Of a stretch of DNA of 64,000 bases, positions 1 through 8,205 are shown one piece after another. Under the pieces are notes generated by a model. It did no database searches. It was not told where the DNA came from and saw only the letters and a list, made by a program, of their open reading frames with translations. Position numbers and translations under genes: made by a program. Source of the DNA: a virus; IMG/VR virus record IMGVR_UViG_3300012931_000018, positions 23,946-87,945 of that record; one strand, given 5' to 3'. Numbering within the stretch: the stretch's first letter is position 1; the number at the start of each line of letters is the position of its first letter.

Positions 1-9
1 GAATAAAAA

Positions 10-1017
10 ATGGAAAAATCATTTCAAGATCAATTAATTCAAATAATTGAAAAAAGAATTTCTTTATTAAAAAAGAATAAAAATAACAACTTAGATGATA
101 GTGTAAGCAGGATGGCAGAATTACAAAAGATTTATATGCTATTACATGGTGAAATAACTATAAAAGAATATATAGGTGAAAGTGAAAAAATTAAAGAGCC
201 TGCTATTGAAGCTATTGAAGATAATTCAAAACCTATTAAGGTAAAGTTTGTTGTTGGTGTAGATAGTGATACTAAAAAAGAAAAGTTGTTTGCTGATAAT
301 TTTGATCGTGCATATTTAGATGGATTAGCTAAAGATACGGAGCAAGAAAATGTAATTGATGGTGTAAAGAAAGCACCAGTTGTACTTAAAGAATCTGACC
401 AAGCACATGCAGGTGAAGTGATTGATGAAGATGAATATTTTGCTGATTCGTTAAATACTATAGAAATGGGAACAAAAGTTAATAAAATACCTATTGTATC
501 TAAAGAACCTGATCAAGAACCTGCTGAACCTAAAAAGAAAAAAGAATATTATACGACTTTAGCAGATGTTATGAAAAACTGTGAGTTCATAGTAAATACT
601 AATAATGATAAGAAATGGTTTGAAGAAATAACGAAAATTTATAATAAAAAATTAGGGAAAAGAAGATTTAAGATCGTTAGCATACAACCGGATATGATTA
701 TAAGTAAAAGTAAAAAGTATTATATAGTAGAAAGTGAAGGTATAAGATCGTTATGGTTAAGGGTTGGAAATAATGGAAATAATAAGAAATGGGATTTACC
801 GCGTCGAATTTTTATGAATAAGGAAATGGAAGAACATTGTGAACTAATACAACGAGATAATGATAAGAAAGAATTGCTTAATGAAATTGAAAGGGTTGGT
901 GGACGTTGGATTGATTATTATCAAAACCATGCCATTAGTGTACGAAAATATAAAAGATATTATTGGATATATCGTAAATCATCGGATGCAACGGAACTTT
1001 GGAAAGTTAAAAAATAA
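10..1017 (+). CDS. Hypothetical protein with two C-terminal copies of a phage-private domain
   Basis: 335 residues; function not recognised. The first ~185 residues are acidic and low in complexity (many E/D/K). Two related segments follow, at about residues 187-256 and 270-335. They share the pattern C-x-[FL]-I near the start, a central helix, then K-x-YY and a closing L-W-[LK]. The same pattern returns in the proteins at 1031-1270 and 1504-1839, so this is a local paralogous family. Only nine bases lie upstream in the window, so the start cannot be tested by an SD; it may be truncated by the window edge. Confidence 0.7.
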   Translation: MEKSFQDQLIQIIEKRISLLKKNKNNNLDDSVSRMAELQKIYMLLHGEITIKEYIGESEKIKEPAIEAIEDNSKPIKVKFVVGVDSDTKKEKLFADNFDRAYLDGLAKDTEQENVIDGVKKAPVVLKESDQAHAGEVIDEDEYFADSLNTIEMGTKVNKIPIVSKEPDQEPAEPKKKKEYYTTLADVMKNCEFIVNTNNDKKWFEEITKIYNKKLGKRRFKIVSIQPDMIISKSKKYYIVESEGIRSLWLRVGNNGNNKKWDLPRRIFMNKEMEEHCELIQRDNDKKELLNEIERVGGRWIDYYQNHAISVRKYKRYYWIYRKSSDATELWKVKK

Positions 1018-1030
1018 AAGGAATAATTCT

Positions 1031-1270
1031 ATGGATAAGGTAAATCAAATCTACCAAACTGTTAAAGAAGTAAAAAACAATTGCCGATTAATAGCTAATA
1101 GTGCTAAAGATTATCAGGAATATAAATCTGCTTTAAATAAGATATCTACTGAAACGAAAGGAATGGATTGGCAGGAAATTAATATTGATGGTAATGTCCA
1201 TATTAAAAAGATAAAAGAGTATTACTTGTTGTATTCTTTATATGGTACAGCACAACTCTATAAAGCATAA
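1031..1270 (+). CDS. Small hypothetical protein, single copy of the private domain
   Basis: 79 residues from ATG 1031, preceded by an AAAGGA SD just after the previous stop. The open frame reaches back to 860, but that part lies inside the preceding gene and has no SD. The protein is almost entirely one copy of the domain in the neighbouring proteins (N-N-C-R-L-I, then K-E-YY, then QLYK). Function unknown; the tight spacing suggests one operon. Confidence 0.65.
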   Translation: MDKVNQIYQTVKEVKNNCRLIANSAKDYQEYKSALNKISTETKGMDWQEINIDGNVHIKKIKEYYLLYSLYGTAQLYKA

Positions 1271-1288
1271 AAGGGAGATTTATATATT

Positions 1289-1507
1289 ATGTCATATAAT
1301 ATTAATAAAACTATTAAAATAAGGAATAATAATAGCACATCATCTATAAGGACACATCGTAAACAAATAAGAAGTATAATCAATAGTTTACCTGTTGATA
1401 TAGAAAAAGCGTTTAAGAATAATAAATTGATAAATATTAATGAAAGTGTTAAGTATAGTGAGCAAGTTCCGGTATCTAAAACAATAACAATTGAGATCAC
1501 GTTATGA
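1289..1507 (+). CDS. Small hypothetical basic protein
   Basis: 72 residues, preceded by AAAGGGAG at a good SD distance. Its stop overlaps the next start (ATGA), as expected for translational coupling. Rich in N, K, S and I with no recognisable motif. An antisense frame over the same bases is judged a shadow. Confidence 0.55.
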   Translation: MSYNINKTIKIRNNNSTSSIRTHRKQIRSIINSLPVDIEKAFKNNKLININESVKYSEQVPVSKTITIEITL

Positions 1508-1839
1508 AAGAACTAATAACTGTAAAGGAAATAAAAGAACAGTGTATGCTAATTTTTGATGCTGAAGATGATATAGTGCTTTATGTACAGGTATTAAATA
1601 GAGTTAAGGCACTATATCCTAATGAAAAGTTTAACCAGGTTGCTACATATAATGATACAACAATAAGTAGAATGCGGGAATATTATATGGTAAACCATCT
1701 TGGTATGCTTAGTTTATGGAAATTAAAAGAAAAAGATAGTGTTCATACTGTTAATAACCCTATAGAGCACATTGAAGAACCACATAAAGTAGAACCTAAA
1801 TCTTGTAAGATGTATATAGGTGAAGGTCTCACGATTTAA
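1504..1839 (+). CDS. Hypothetical protein, fourth copy of the private domain
   Basis: 111 residues. Residues 1-75 match the domain of the two upstream genes (E-Q-C-M-L-I, R-E-YY, SLWKL); the rest is a short polar tail. It starts inside the stop of the preceding gene. Function unknown. The repeated domain could be a binding module, but nothing in the sequence shows a ligand. Confidence 0.65.
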   Translation: MKELITVKEIKEQCMLIFDAEDDIVLYVQVLNRVKALYPNEKFNQVATYNDTTISRMREYYMVNHLGMLSLWKLKEKDSVHTVNNPIEHIEEPHKVEPKSCKMYIGEGLTI

Positions 1840-2737
1840 TAGAAAAAGAAAAAGGATAATAATAGTAGTAAGGTAAAGGATAGTAAGAAAGAAAACAATT
1901 AACTGCATGTATATAGTAATAAGATAGAATAAGGAAAGAAACAATGAATATGTTGATGAATAGTAGTAAAGAATATATAATATTAGATGGTAATAGAGTA
2001 ATTGATTATAGTATATCGAGGAATAAAGTAATGAATAGTGTATTATGCTATTTAGATGATAAGTTAAGTGATAATATGTTGAGCAATAAAACAATTTATT
2101 TGTTGAGTAATAAAGTAACAGTATTAGATCAAGACCAAAGATTAATAATATCAAGTAATAAAGGAATAGGGCAAAGATTGTTTTATTTGTTGAGTAATAA
2201 GATAATAAATAAAAGATTAAGGCACCACATGCTTCTAAACACACATGGTTCAACGATGGCAATCCCCGATAACTCGATAGCTCGAATTGATATAGAAAGT
2301 AGTCTATTTACCCCTTACACTGCTGATACTGCCCATATTGTTAGAAGCTCCGTAATATTGTTTAGTAGTCCTATAATACTGTTCATACTGTTGCTACTGT
2401 TGTATATTATTGATATAGTAATAAAATATATTGTTAGTACTGTCGATGATGTTAGCAGTATGGCAGTATTAGTAATGTTGAACAGTATATTATTAAATCC
2501 CAAGCAGTTAGGGGCGGGGGTATCAACAGTATCAACATTTTCACATTTAAGTATGAGATGTCTCTTTCGCCCCTACATACAATTTTTTCAAAAATTCTCT
2601 ACTTTTCCCAACAGTATGAAAAAATTCTCTACTTTTCATAACAGTATTAAAAAATTATCAGCATATCACTACTCACACACTGCCCACAATAGCACAATAA
2701 ATATATAATTAACATAACAACACAGGGGATAAATAAA
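1840..2737. repeat. Repeat-rich stretch with AACAGTAT/ATACTGTT sites and a 30-bp tandem repeat
   Basis: AACAGTAT occurs at 2117, 2481, 2525, 2610 and 2640, and its reverse complement ATACTGTT at 2376 and 2385. One-mismatch versions lie at about 2328, 2394, 2436, 2455 and 2463. The sites at 2376, 2385 and 2394 are spaced exactly 9 bp. Sites left of ~2450 mostly point one way and those to the right the other. A 30-bp unit is tandemly repeated at 2591-2620 and 2621-2650, each copy carrying one site. The arms TAGGGGCG (2509-2516) and CGCCCCTA (2568-2575) form a GC-rich inverted repeat in an AT-rich setting. TTTATTTGTTGAGTAATAA occurs at 2095 and 2182. It could be an origin, a partition site or an operator array. 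Confidence 0.6.
1944..2708 (+). CDS. Doubtful open frame across the repeat region
   Basis: An open frame of 254 codons with a plausible SD (AAGGAAAG) before the start. The product is low in complexity: repeated LSNK segments first, then a hydrophobic stretch around residues 135-165, then repeats of the type KFSTFxNS that simply translate the 30-bp DNA repeat. Base composition in the second half is unlike the neighbouring genes. I think the DNA repeats explain the sequence better than protein selection does, but a real gene in the first third cannot be excluded. Confidence 0.25.
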   Translation: MNMLMNSSKEYIILDGNRVIDYSISRNKVMNSVLCYLDDKLSDNMLSNKTIYLLSNKVTVLDQDQRLIISSNKGIGQRLFYLLSNKIINKRLRHHMLLNTHGSTMAIPDNSIARIDIESSLFTPYTADTAHIVRSSVILFSSPIILFILLLLLYIIDIVIKYIVSTVDDVSSMAVLVMLNSILLNPKQLGAGVSTVSTFSHLSMRCLFRPYIQFFQKFSTFPNSMKKFSTFHNSIKKLSAYHYSHTAHNSTINI

Positions 2738-3316
2738 ATGAATGAAAATAAGATAACACATTTATCAATGAATGATAATAATTCTTTATTAACGAAAGAA
2801 GAATTAACCAGAGAATTATTAAAAGTACCGGACGTATTAAAGGAACAAATTAAAGAGGCAATAGAAAATAATCTCGATGTAAGTATATTGATGCATAATA
2901 CACATGCTATGGATGCTGATGGTAAAATCCAGGTACTTGGTTGCCACTATAGTATCTTTGTTCCTTTTAATGTTATGAATACTAAGGAAAAGAATCTTGA
3001 AGTAATTGTTAAAAATATTGTATATGTTCCTTTACATGATAATTATTCTGCTAATGTAGAAATTTATTACGCGGATAATAAAATATATTCCGAAGATATA
3101 ATAATTGATAGTGTTGATATGATTAATTATATAGAAACTAAATTTAATCATGATGTTGTGAATAGAAAATATGGAACAGTGATAAATATGGATGATAATG
3201 AAGTACTTGGTTTGGAATTGGCATTGAATCCTGATCCTAATCGGACTTTACAATGTGATATAGATTGGCAATCTTTATATGTTAATTTCTATTATAAAAT
3301 AGATGAGATAGAATAA
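2738..3316 (+). CDS. Hypothetical protein
   Basis: 192 residues. The start follows an AACACAGGGG leader of the type seen before several genes here. Soluble and acidic, with no membrane segment and no motif I recognise. It directly precedes the gene at 3319 (2-base gap), so the two are probably co-transcribed. Confidence 0.7.
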   Translation: MNENKITHLSMNDNNSLLTKEELTRELLKVPDVLKEQIKEAIENNLDVSILMHNTHAMDADGKIQVLGCHYSIFVPFNVMNTKEKNLEVIVKNIVYVPLHDNYSANVEIYYADNKIYSEDIIIDSVDMINYIETKFNHDVVNRKYGTVINMDDNEVLGLELALNPDPNRTLQCDIDWQSLYVNFYYKIDEIE

Positions 3317-3318
3317 AT

Positions 3319-3696
3319 ATGCGGACTATGGAAATAGAACTAATGGAAATACAAGATGATGGCAATGCTGTATTAAAATTATCTATAAGTGAATTTGTTA
3401 ATTATAAAATAGTATTGTCTAAGCATATTTCTTTTGAATTTGTTAATTATAAAATAGTATTGTCTAAGCATATTTCTCTTGAAAAGAAAGTATTTGCTGA
3501 ACTCAAGGAAACTAAAATAATGAATGGATTAGATAAGGTTGGAGATAAAAATAAAGTAGGCGTGTTAAATGTGATAGGTGGCAGTAATTTAAAAAATGGA
3601 TTGAATAAAAATTTAGATATGAGTTTTGAAGTATCTGAAGATTGTGAAACTATAAGTGAATTTAGAATATTTGAATTAATAAAGGGAGGAAAATAA
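3319..3696 (+). CDS. Hypothetical protein with a recent 15-residue internal duplication
   Basis: 125 residues, unknown function. The unit EFVNYKIVLSKHIS plus F or L is present twice in tandem (about residues 25-54), encoded by a 45-bp tandem duplication at 3391-3480 with a single base difference. The rest is polar. A strong AGGGAGG SD for the next gene lies at its 3' end. Confidence 0.65.
   Translation: MRTMEIELMEIQDDGNAVLKLSISEFVNYKIVLSKHISFEFVNYKIVLSKHISLEKKVFAELKETKIMNGLDKVGDKNKVGVLNVIGGSNLKNGLNKNLDMSFEVSEDCETISEFRIFELIKGGK
3391..3480 (+). repeat. 45-bp in-frame tandem duplication
   Basis: Two copies, 3391-3435 and 3436-3480, differ at one position (TTCTTTT versus TTCTCTT). Near identity indicates a recent event, and the length keeps the frame. 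Confidence 0.9.
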
Positions 3697-3697
3697 A

Positions 3698-4297
3698 ATG
3701 AAAAATAATTTATTACAAGACTTGGAAGCAATACTGTTTTTAATAGGCATGACGATAACACTGGTTATATTAACCAGGTGTACTTCGATTGGTAATAATA
3801 CTGAAAAACCTATTCCGTTAGCTAACGATACGGAGCGTTTTCGGTATCTTTCAATTCTAATAAAAGAGTGTAATGATAGTTTAATAGTTCATGGGAATAC
3901 GGGTGATACTATAAAAATGAAATCTGATTATGGGTTAGTACAATCCCTGGAACAAAATCGCTTATTATTATTAAGACGTGTATTAGATTATTATAAAAGT
4001 CCTATTGCTGATGAAATAGAAATAGATACCTTGAATAAAATGGTGAGATGGAAAGATGAAATCTTGTTTCATCAAGGTGATTGTATAAATCACAATAAAT
4101 TTTTAACAGGTGTGATATTAAATAATAAGTATCTTCAAGATGATGCTGGTGCCACGATGGTACTTGGATATTTTCGAGATGGTATGCATTTTGTAAAAAT
4201 TAGGGATATAAAAAAAATAAGGTGTGAAGATATTCAGAAAGATTTTAAAGCAGAAGCCCGTATTTATATAAATAAATTGAATCGTAAACGAAAATGA
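3698..4297 (+). CDS. Hypothetical membrane-anchored protein
   Basis: 199 residues. One hydrophobic segment at about residues 10-28 is followed by TRCTS; this resembles but does not fit a good lipobox, so I favour a membrane anchor over a lipoprotein. The remainder is soluble and charged. A strong AGGGAGG SD precedes it, and the last bases overlap the start of the GT-C gene, which suggests coupling with sugar metabolism. No family recognised. Confidence 0.65.
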   Translation: MKNNLLQDLEAILFLIGMTITLVILTRCTSIGNNTEKPIPLANDTERFRYLSILIKECNDSLIVHGNTGDTIKMKSDYGLVQSLEQNRLLLLRRVLDYYKSPIADEIEIDTLNKMVRWKDEILFHQGDCINHNKFLTGVILNNKYLQDDAGATMVLGYFRDGMHFVKIRDIKKIRCEDIQKDFKAEARIYINKLNRKRK

Positions 4298-5559
4298 AAC
4301 GTTTAATTTATTTACTGCCGTTTGTGTTATTGATAATATTTCAATTAATATTAATAGATAAAGGAATATTATCGATATCCGCTGATGAAAGCGGTCATAC
4401 CTTAAATGCTTATAATTATTATATAGGCAAAGGGAGTTTGTGGGGTATGTGGCTGCCAGGGCAACAGCTTATTTATACGGCGGGATTTATGGTATGGAAA
4501 GATTTAGTGTGGATGCCACGAATAGTGAGTATGATGTTTGGAATATTTACATTGATAAGTTTAATGCTGGTGACTAAAGAATTATTTAAGGATAAGAATA
4601 TAATTGTTATGACTGGAGTGTTTGGAAGTTTATTTGTTGGAATAAATTTATATAGCGTATTGCCCTTGACTGAAATATATTTCTTTGCTTTTATATTATT
4701 GGAAATATATTTAATGCTATATTATTTACGGACTGGTAAGAAAGAATGGCTGGTAATTATAGTTGGAATAATAGCAACAATGTTTCGTTATGATGGTTGG
4801 GTATTTATACTGGTTGTGGGCGGTATGATGATAAAGAAATTAAAATATAAAACTATACTGTTGTTTTTATTTCCGGTGGTATGGGTAATGTATGGATGGA
4901 TAATGACAGGGGATATGTTTGGGTTTATACATAGTGTTGCTGAAAGAAGAATAGCGTTGCGAAATGATGAAGGTATGATATATAACTATATTCTTCTAAC
5001 ATTGGAATCTACTTTATTGGCTGGATTATTTTTTATTAATAAAAATAAAAAATACTTAATGTTATATGTGATAACTTTTATTATTTGGGCAATAGCTTTA
5101 TCTCGAACCGGAGCAATGCCGACTCATAATGTATGGCGTGTACCGTTGATATGGAATATTATGATGATACCGTTTCTTGCTTATGTTGTGATGAAACCTA
5201 AACAAAAAATATTGAGCGTTGTAGTAATTATAATTATTTCACTTTTATTCATAAAGCAAACTGTTAAATATATTTCATTACCACAAAAATACATTTTAAC
5301 GTGGAATGAAATTGAACTGGGTAAGAAAATTCAACAGCTCGATGGGGGAATTATTATTCCTAAGATGGGTTGGGAATACTCGAATATTCTTGTGGTAAGT
5401 CAACGACCTGAAAGAATTTCTTTTAAAGATGGAATTAACTATATGGATTTAATATTGTACGATTATTTAATTGTACCGCGCCGGATTTATATTGATAAGG
5501 AAGAAATATGGAATAATAAAGATTGGTTTATTTATAAATTAAAAAACACAGGGGAATAA
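4294..5559 (+). CDS. Polytopic membrane glycosyltransferase, GT-C type
   Basis: 421 residues with about 9-11 hydrophobic helices. After the first helix comes the acidic motif D-E-S-G-H (residues ~29-33) in the first non-cytoplasmic loop, the position where GT-C enzymes (ArnT/PMT-like) hold the catalytic acid. Such enzymes use lipid-phosphate sugars and act on the periplasmic side of the inner membrane. It overlaps the preceding gene by 4 bases and lies 5' of GDP-fucose genes, so a role in adding a sugar to a surface glycan is a fair inference. The exact substrate cannot be read. GT-C enzymes are rare in phage genomes. Confidence 0.65.
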   Translation: MKRLIYLLPFVLLIIFQLILIDKGILSISADESGHTLNAYNYYIGKGSLWGMWLPGQQLIYTAGFMVWKDLVWMPRIVSMMFGIFTLISLMLVTKELFKDKNIIVMTGVFGSLFVGINLYSVLPLTEIYFFAFILLEIYLMLYYLRTGKKEWLVIIVGIIATMFRYDGWVFILVVGGMMIKKLKYKTILLFLFPVVWVMYGWIMTGDMFGFIHSVAERRIALRNDEGMIYNYILLTLESTLLAGLFFINKNKKYLMLYVITFIIWAIALSRTGAMPTHNVWRVPLIWNIMMIPFLAYVVMKPKQKILSVVVIIIISLLFIKQTVKYISLPQKYILTWNEIELGKKIQQLDGGIIIPKMGWEYSNILVVSQRPERISFKDGINYMDLILYDYLIVPRRIYIDKEEIWNNKDWFIYKLKNTGE

Positions 5560-5560
5560 A

Positions 5561-5947
5561 ATGAAGAACACATTATTGAAAATATTAATTGTGATTGGCA
5601 TAATAGTGCTAATAATATCAGCATCATTTACTACATTGAATGGTCAGACAATTTTGTGTACTAAACATTATCATCTAAGTACGGCAACTTGTACAGTTCC
5701 ATTTATGGATGATACTTTATATGTAACCGGAAAATATTTAACAGCTGAATTTGAATTTATATTAATAGAAATACAATTCCATGGTCTTGAATATTTGGAT
5801 GCTTTACAAAAAACCAAAATAGGTGTTTGGCATATATCAGAATATATTGATGAACAAATTAGATTTATTTATAATAGATGGATTGCTAAAAAAAGATTGC
5901 AAACAATCGATGATGATTTTTGGCAAGATGTAAATAAAAAAAGGTGA
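5561..5947 (+). CDS. Hypothetical protein with N-terminal membrane anchor
   Basis: 128 residues. One hydrophobic helix (residues ~7-25) is followed by a soluble domain with three cysteines near its start and a charged helical end. It follows the ACACAGGGGAATAAA leader and abuts the fucose synthase gene. Function unknown. Confidence 0.65.
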   Translation: MKNTLLKILIVIGIIVLIISASFTTLNGQTILCTKHYHLSTATCTVPFMDDTLYVTGKYLTAEFEFILIEIQFHGLEYLDALQKTKIGVWHISEYIDEQIRFIYNRWIAKKRLQTIDDDFWQDVNKKR

Positions 5948-5952
5948 ATAAA

Positions 5953-6945
5953 ATGGAAAAGAAAAATATTTTAATAACAGGGCATAATGGATTGGTGGGA
6001 TCTGCTTTAGTAAAAATGTTTAAGAACGATGATAGAGAATATAATGTCATTGTTGCACCCAGAAGCAGTTTAGACTTAAAAAGTGAACAAAGTACCAGAA
6101 AATGGTTTGATCAAAGAATTAAAGAAGGCGTTAAGATTGATATGGTAATTTGTTGTGCTGGAAAGGTTGGTGGTATAGTTGCAAATTCTAAATATCCAGC
6201 TGAATTTTTATATGATAATGCTTTGATTGGATTGAATACAATTTCTGCTGCTTATATTTATAACGTAGATAAATTAATTTACTTAGGGAGTAGTTGTGTT
6301 TATCCAAAAACTTTAAAAATTATTGATGAAAATAAATTATTATCCAGTAAACTTGAACCTTCGAATGAAGGATATGCTATTGCTAAAATAATGAACATAA
6401 AACTTGTTGAAAAATTTCATATTGAATATGGTAAAAATTATTATTCAGTAATGCCTTGTAATGTTTATGGATATGGTGATAATTATAATCTTGAAAGTTC
6501 TCATGTTATTCCAGCATTGATTAGAAAATTGCATGAAGCTAAAATGAATAACAATACTGAATTTAATGTTATGGGTAATCCTGAAACACGACGTGAATTT
6601 ACATTTTCAGATACATTGGCTGCTAAGATATATAATTTGATTGAATTTGTTAGTGCAGATTATTTAGATATAGTGTATGGTACTAATTTATTGAACCTTG
6701 GTAGTGGTGTGGAATATACGATGGATAAATTAGTGAAAACAATTTCTAAGGTTGTTGGCTATAAAGGAAAAATAAATTGGACTAATACTGGTGCTGGAGT
6801 TGAAAGAAAATTAATGGACTCGAAAAAACAAAAAGAAATTTTTTCATCATTTGGTTGTTATAATGATTTATATGAACCAGAATTAAGTGAAGGAATAAAA
6901 GTAACATATAATGATTTTTTAACTAATGAAGGATTAAGAAAATAA
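5953..6945 (+). CDS. fcl: GDP-L-fucose synthase (epimerase/reductase)
   Basis: About 330 residues from ATG 5953; an in-frame GTG at 5944 is less likely because AAGGTG is the SD. The N-terminal Rossmann motif is GHNGLVGSA. Family signatures follow in order: GKVGGIVAN, LGSSCVYP (Ser of the triad), LEPSNEGYAIAK (Tyr-x3-Lys), SVMPCNVYG and SHVIPALIRK. This matches extended SDR enzymes of the WcaG/Fcl type, which turn GDP-4-keto-6-deoxymannose into GDP-L-fucose with NADPH. Its substrate would come from the dehydratase at 8206-9258. Together they imply a phage-encoded supply of GDP-fucose. Confidence 0.9.
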   Translation: MEKKNILITGHNGLVGSALVKMFKNDDREYNVIVAPRSSLDLKSEQSTRKWFDQRIKEGVKIDMVICCAGKVGGIVANSKYPAEFLYDNALIGLNTISAAYIYNVDKLIYLGSSCVYPKTLKIIDENKLLSSKLEPSNEGYAIAKIMNIKLVEKFHIEYGKNYYSVMPCNVYGYGDNYNLESSHVIPALIRKLHEAKMNNNTEFNVMGNPETRREFTFSDTLAAKIYNLIEFVSADYLDIVYGTNLLNLGSGVEYTMDKLVKTISKVVGYKGKINWTNTGAGVERKLMDSKKQKEIFSSFGCYNDLYEPELSEGIKVTYNDFLTNEGLRK

Positions 6946-7056
6946 TTTGTTAATAATCGTCATATATTCATTAGACATGAAAAAATGGCACCAAGATAAG
7001 AAAACACAGGTGCAATAAATAATTAATTATACTACAATTTATTTCGGAGATTATTA

Positions 7057-7206
7057 ATGGAAAAAGAAAAAGAAAAAAATGAAACTGAAAGTAAATCAAA
7101 TGAAGTTAAGACGGAATTTGATAAACTTTCAAAAGTTCAGAAAGATGTTGTCATGTCTGAATTAAATAAAAATCAGAAAACATCTGAGGTAAAAAATGAA
7201 AATTAA
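7057..7206 (+). CDS. Small charged protein
   Basis: 49 residues, very rich in K, E and N, predicted helical. A CGGAGA SD lies 6 bases before ATG 7057. Its end overlaps the start of the next gene, whose SD (TGAGGT) lies inside it, as in coupled genes. Function unknown. Confidence 0.5.
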   Translation: MEKEKEKNETESKSNEVKTEFDKLSKVQKDVVMSELNKNQKTSEVKNEN

Positions 7207-8125
7207 TTGTCAATCAAAATCAGGTATGTCAGTATCTTCGGCATGGGGATGGACACCATTATTTGGTGGTGTATCGACTTGTACACTTACATTTAGTCCA
7301 GGCATAGCGGCACAAGGCATAGATATATTAAATGTCAATATTATTCATGCTTGGATGGTAAATGGGCAAATTATTGCTTCACAAAGTAATTTTGTTGATC
7401 AAATAAATAGTAATGGAATATTAAAGACAAGTCAATCTTTAATAATGGGTGGAATTCCAACAGCACAAGCGGAATTAGTTTTTGTAGTTGACATAGGTAT
7501 TCAGAATCCAGATGGTTCATATACTACTTGGAGAGGTACAACTCATACAGGTGTATATAATTTTTCTGCACCCGGTCAAGTTCAAGCTAATGTTCCTGAA
7601 GGTTCACCTATACAATCAGGTATTGCTTATAATGCATATTGTGGTATTGATTATAATGGAACAAATACTCATTATGAAGCAGAAGTCCAAAATGGATCAA
7701 TAGTGAATATTAGTGGAAATCATTTTGCTATAATTCCAAATGCACCTAATTGTTCTTGGAGAGCAAGAGCGGTTAATGATCAAGGTACTGGTGCATGGAG
7801 TAGTTGGTGTTCATTTTCTGTTGATACATATATTAATAATCCTGTTGTTAGTGCTTATGCTGTGCAGCACCCATCTAAACCAATTATTGCTTTATATATG
7901 AATGGAAGTATTTCTGTTCCATCTGGTGTTGTTATAACAAGTAGTAAATTTATTTATGGTGGTACTACAATTAATAATGGAACAACTTCAAGTCCATCTG
8001 CTTCAGTAAATAGTGTTAGTTTACCTATAACTGTGCAATTGCAAGTTATTTATTATGATTCTGTTTGTGCAAAATCGGTTAGTAAAGAAGTATCAGTTGT
8101 AGTTAATGATACTGGTTTAGAATAA
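7196..8125 (+). CDS. Probable virion/appendage protein with fibronectin-III-like part
   Basis: 309 residues with no signal peptide. Composition (S, T, N, G, V, I, few charges) is that of a beta-rich fibre or decoration protein. Residues ~120-215 resemble a fibronectin III strand pattern ending in WRARAVNDQGTGAWSSW. It sits between the two fucose genes, so a receptor-binding or decorated surface protein is possible. Not assignable to a family by eye. Confidence 0.55.
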   Translation: MKINCQSKSGMSVSSAWGWTPLFGGVSTCTLTFSPGIAAQGIDILNVNIIHAWMVNGQIIASQSNFVDQINSNGILKTSQSLIMGGIPTAQAELVFVVDIGIQNPDGSYTTWRGTTHTGVYNFSAPGQVQANVPEGSPIQSGIAYNAYCGIDYNGTNTHYEAEVQNGSIVNISGNHFAIIPNAPNCSWRARAVNDQGTGAWSSWCSFSVDTYINNPVVSAYAVQHPSKPIIALYMNGSISVPSGVVITSSKFIYGGTTINNGTTSSPSASVNSVSLPITVQLQVIYYDSVCAKSVSKEVSVVVNDTGLE

Positions 8126-8147
8126 TTATCACAAAATAATAATTCAA

Positions 8148-8179
8148 TAACAGTCTGGTTGAAATATATCAGACTGTTA
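8148..8179 (+). terminator. Hairpin before the GDP-mannose dehydratase gene
   Basis: Arms TAACAGTCTG (8148-8157) and CAGACTGTTA (8170-8179) pair perfectly over 10 bp with a 12-nt loop. There is no strong T run after it, so it may be a weak terminator, an RNA-stability element or an operator. Confidence 0.5.
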
Positions 8180-8205
8180 AAATTAATTTGATGAGGTTAT
8201 ATAAT

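Noticed and set aside
1723-2262. Antisense open frame of 179 codons
   Set aside because: It is low in complexity (Y, L, S and T runs), overlaps a supported + strand gene and has no SD; it reflects AT-rich antisense sequence.
2219-2290. GC-richer stretch resembling part of a tRNA (GGTTCAACG...)
   Set aside because: No cloverleaf could be drawn: acceptor and anticodon arms do not pair.
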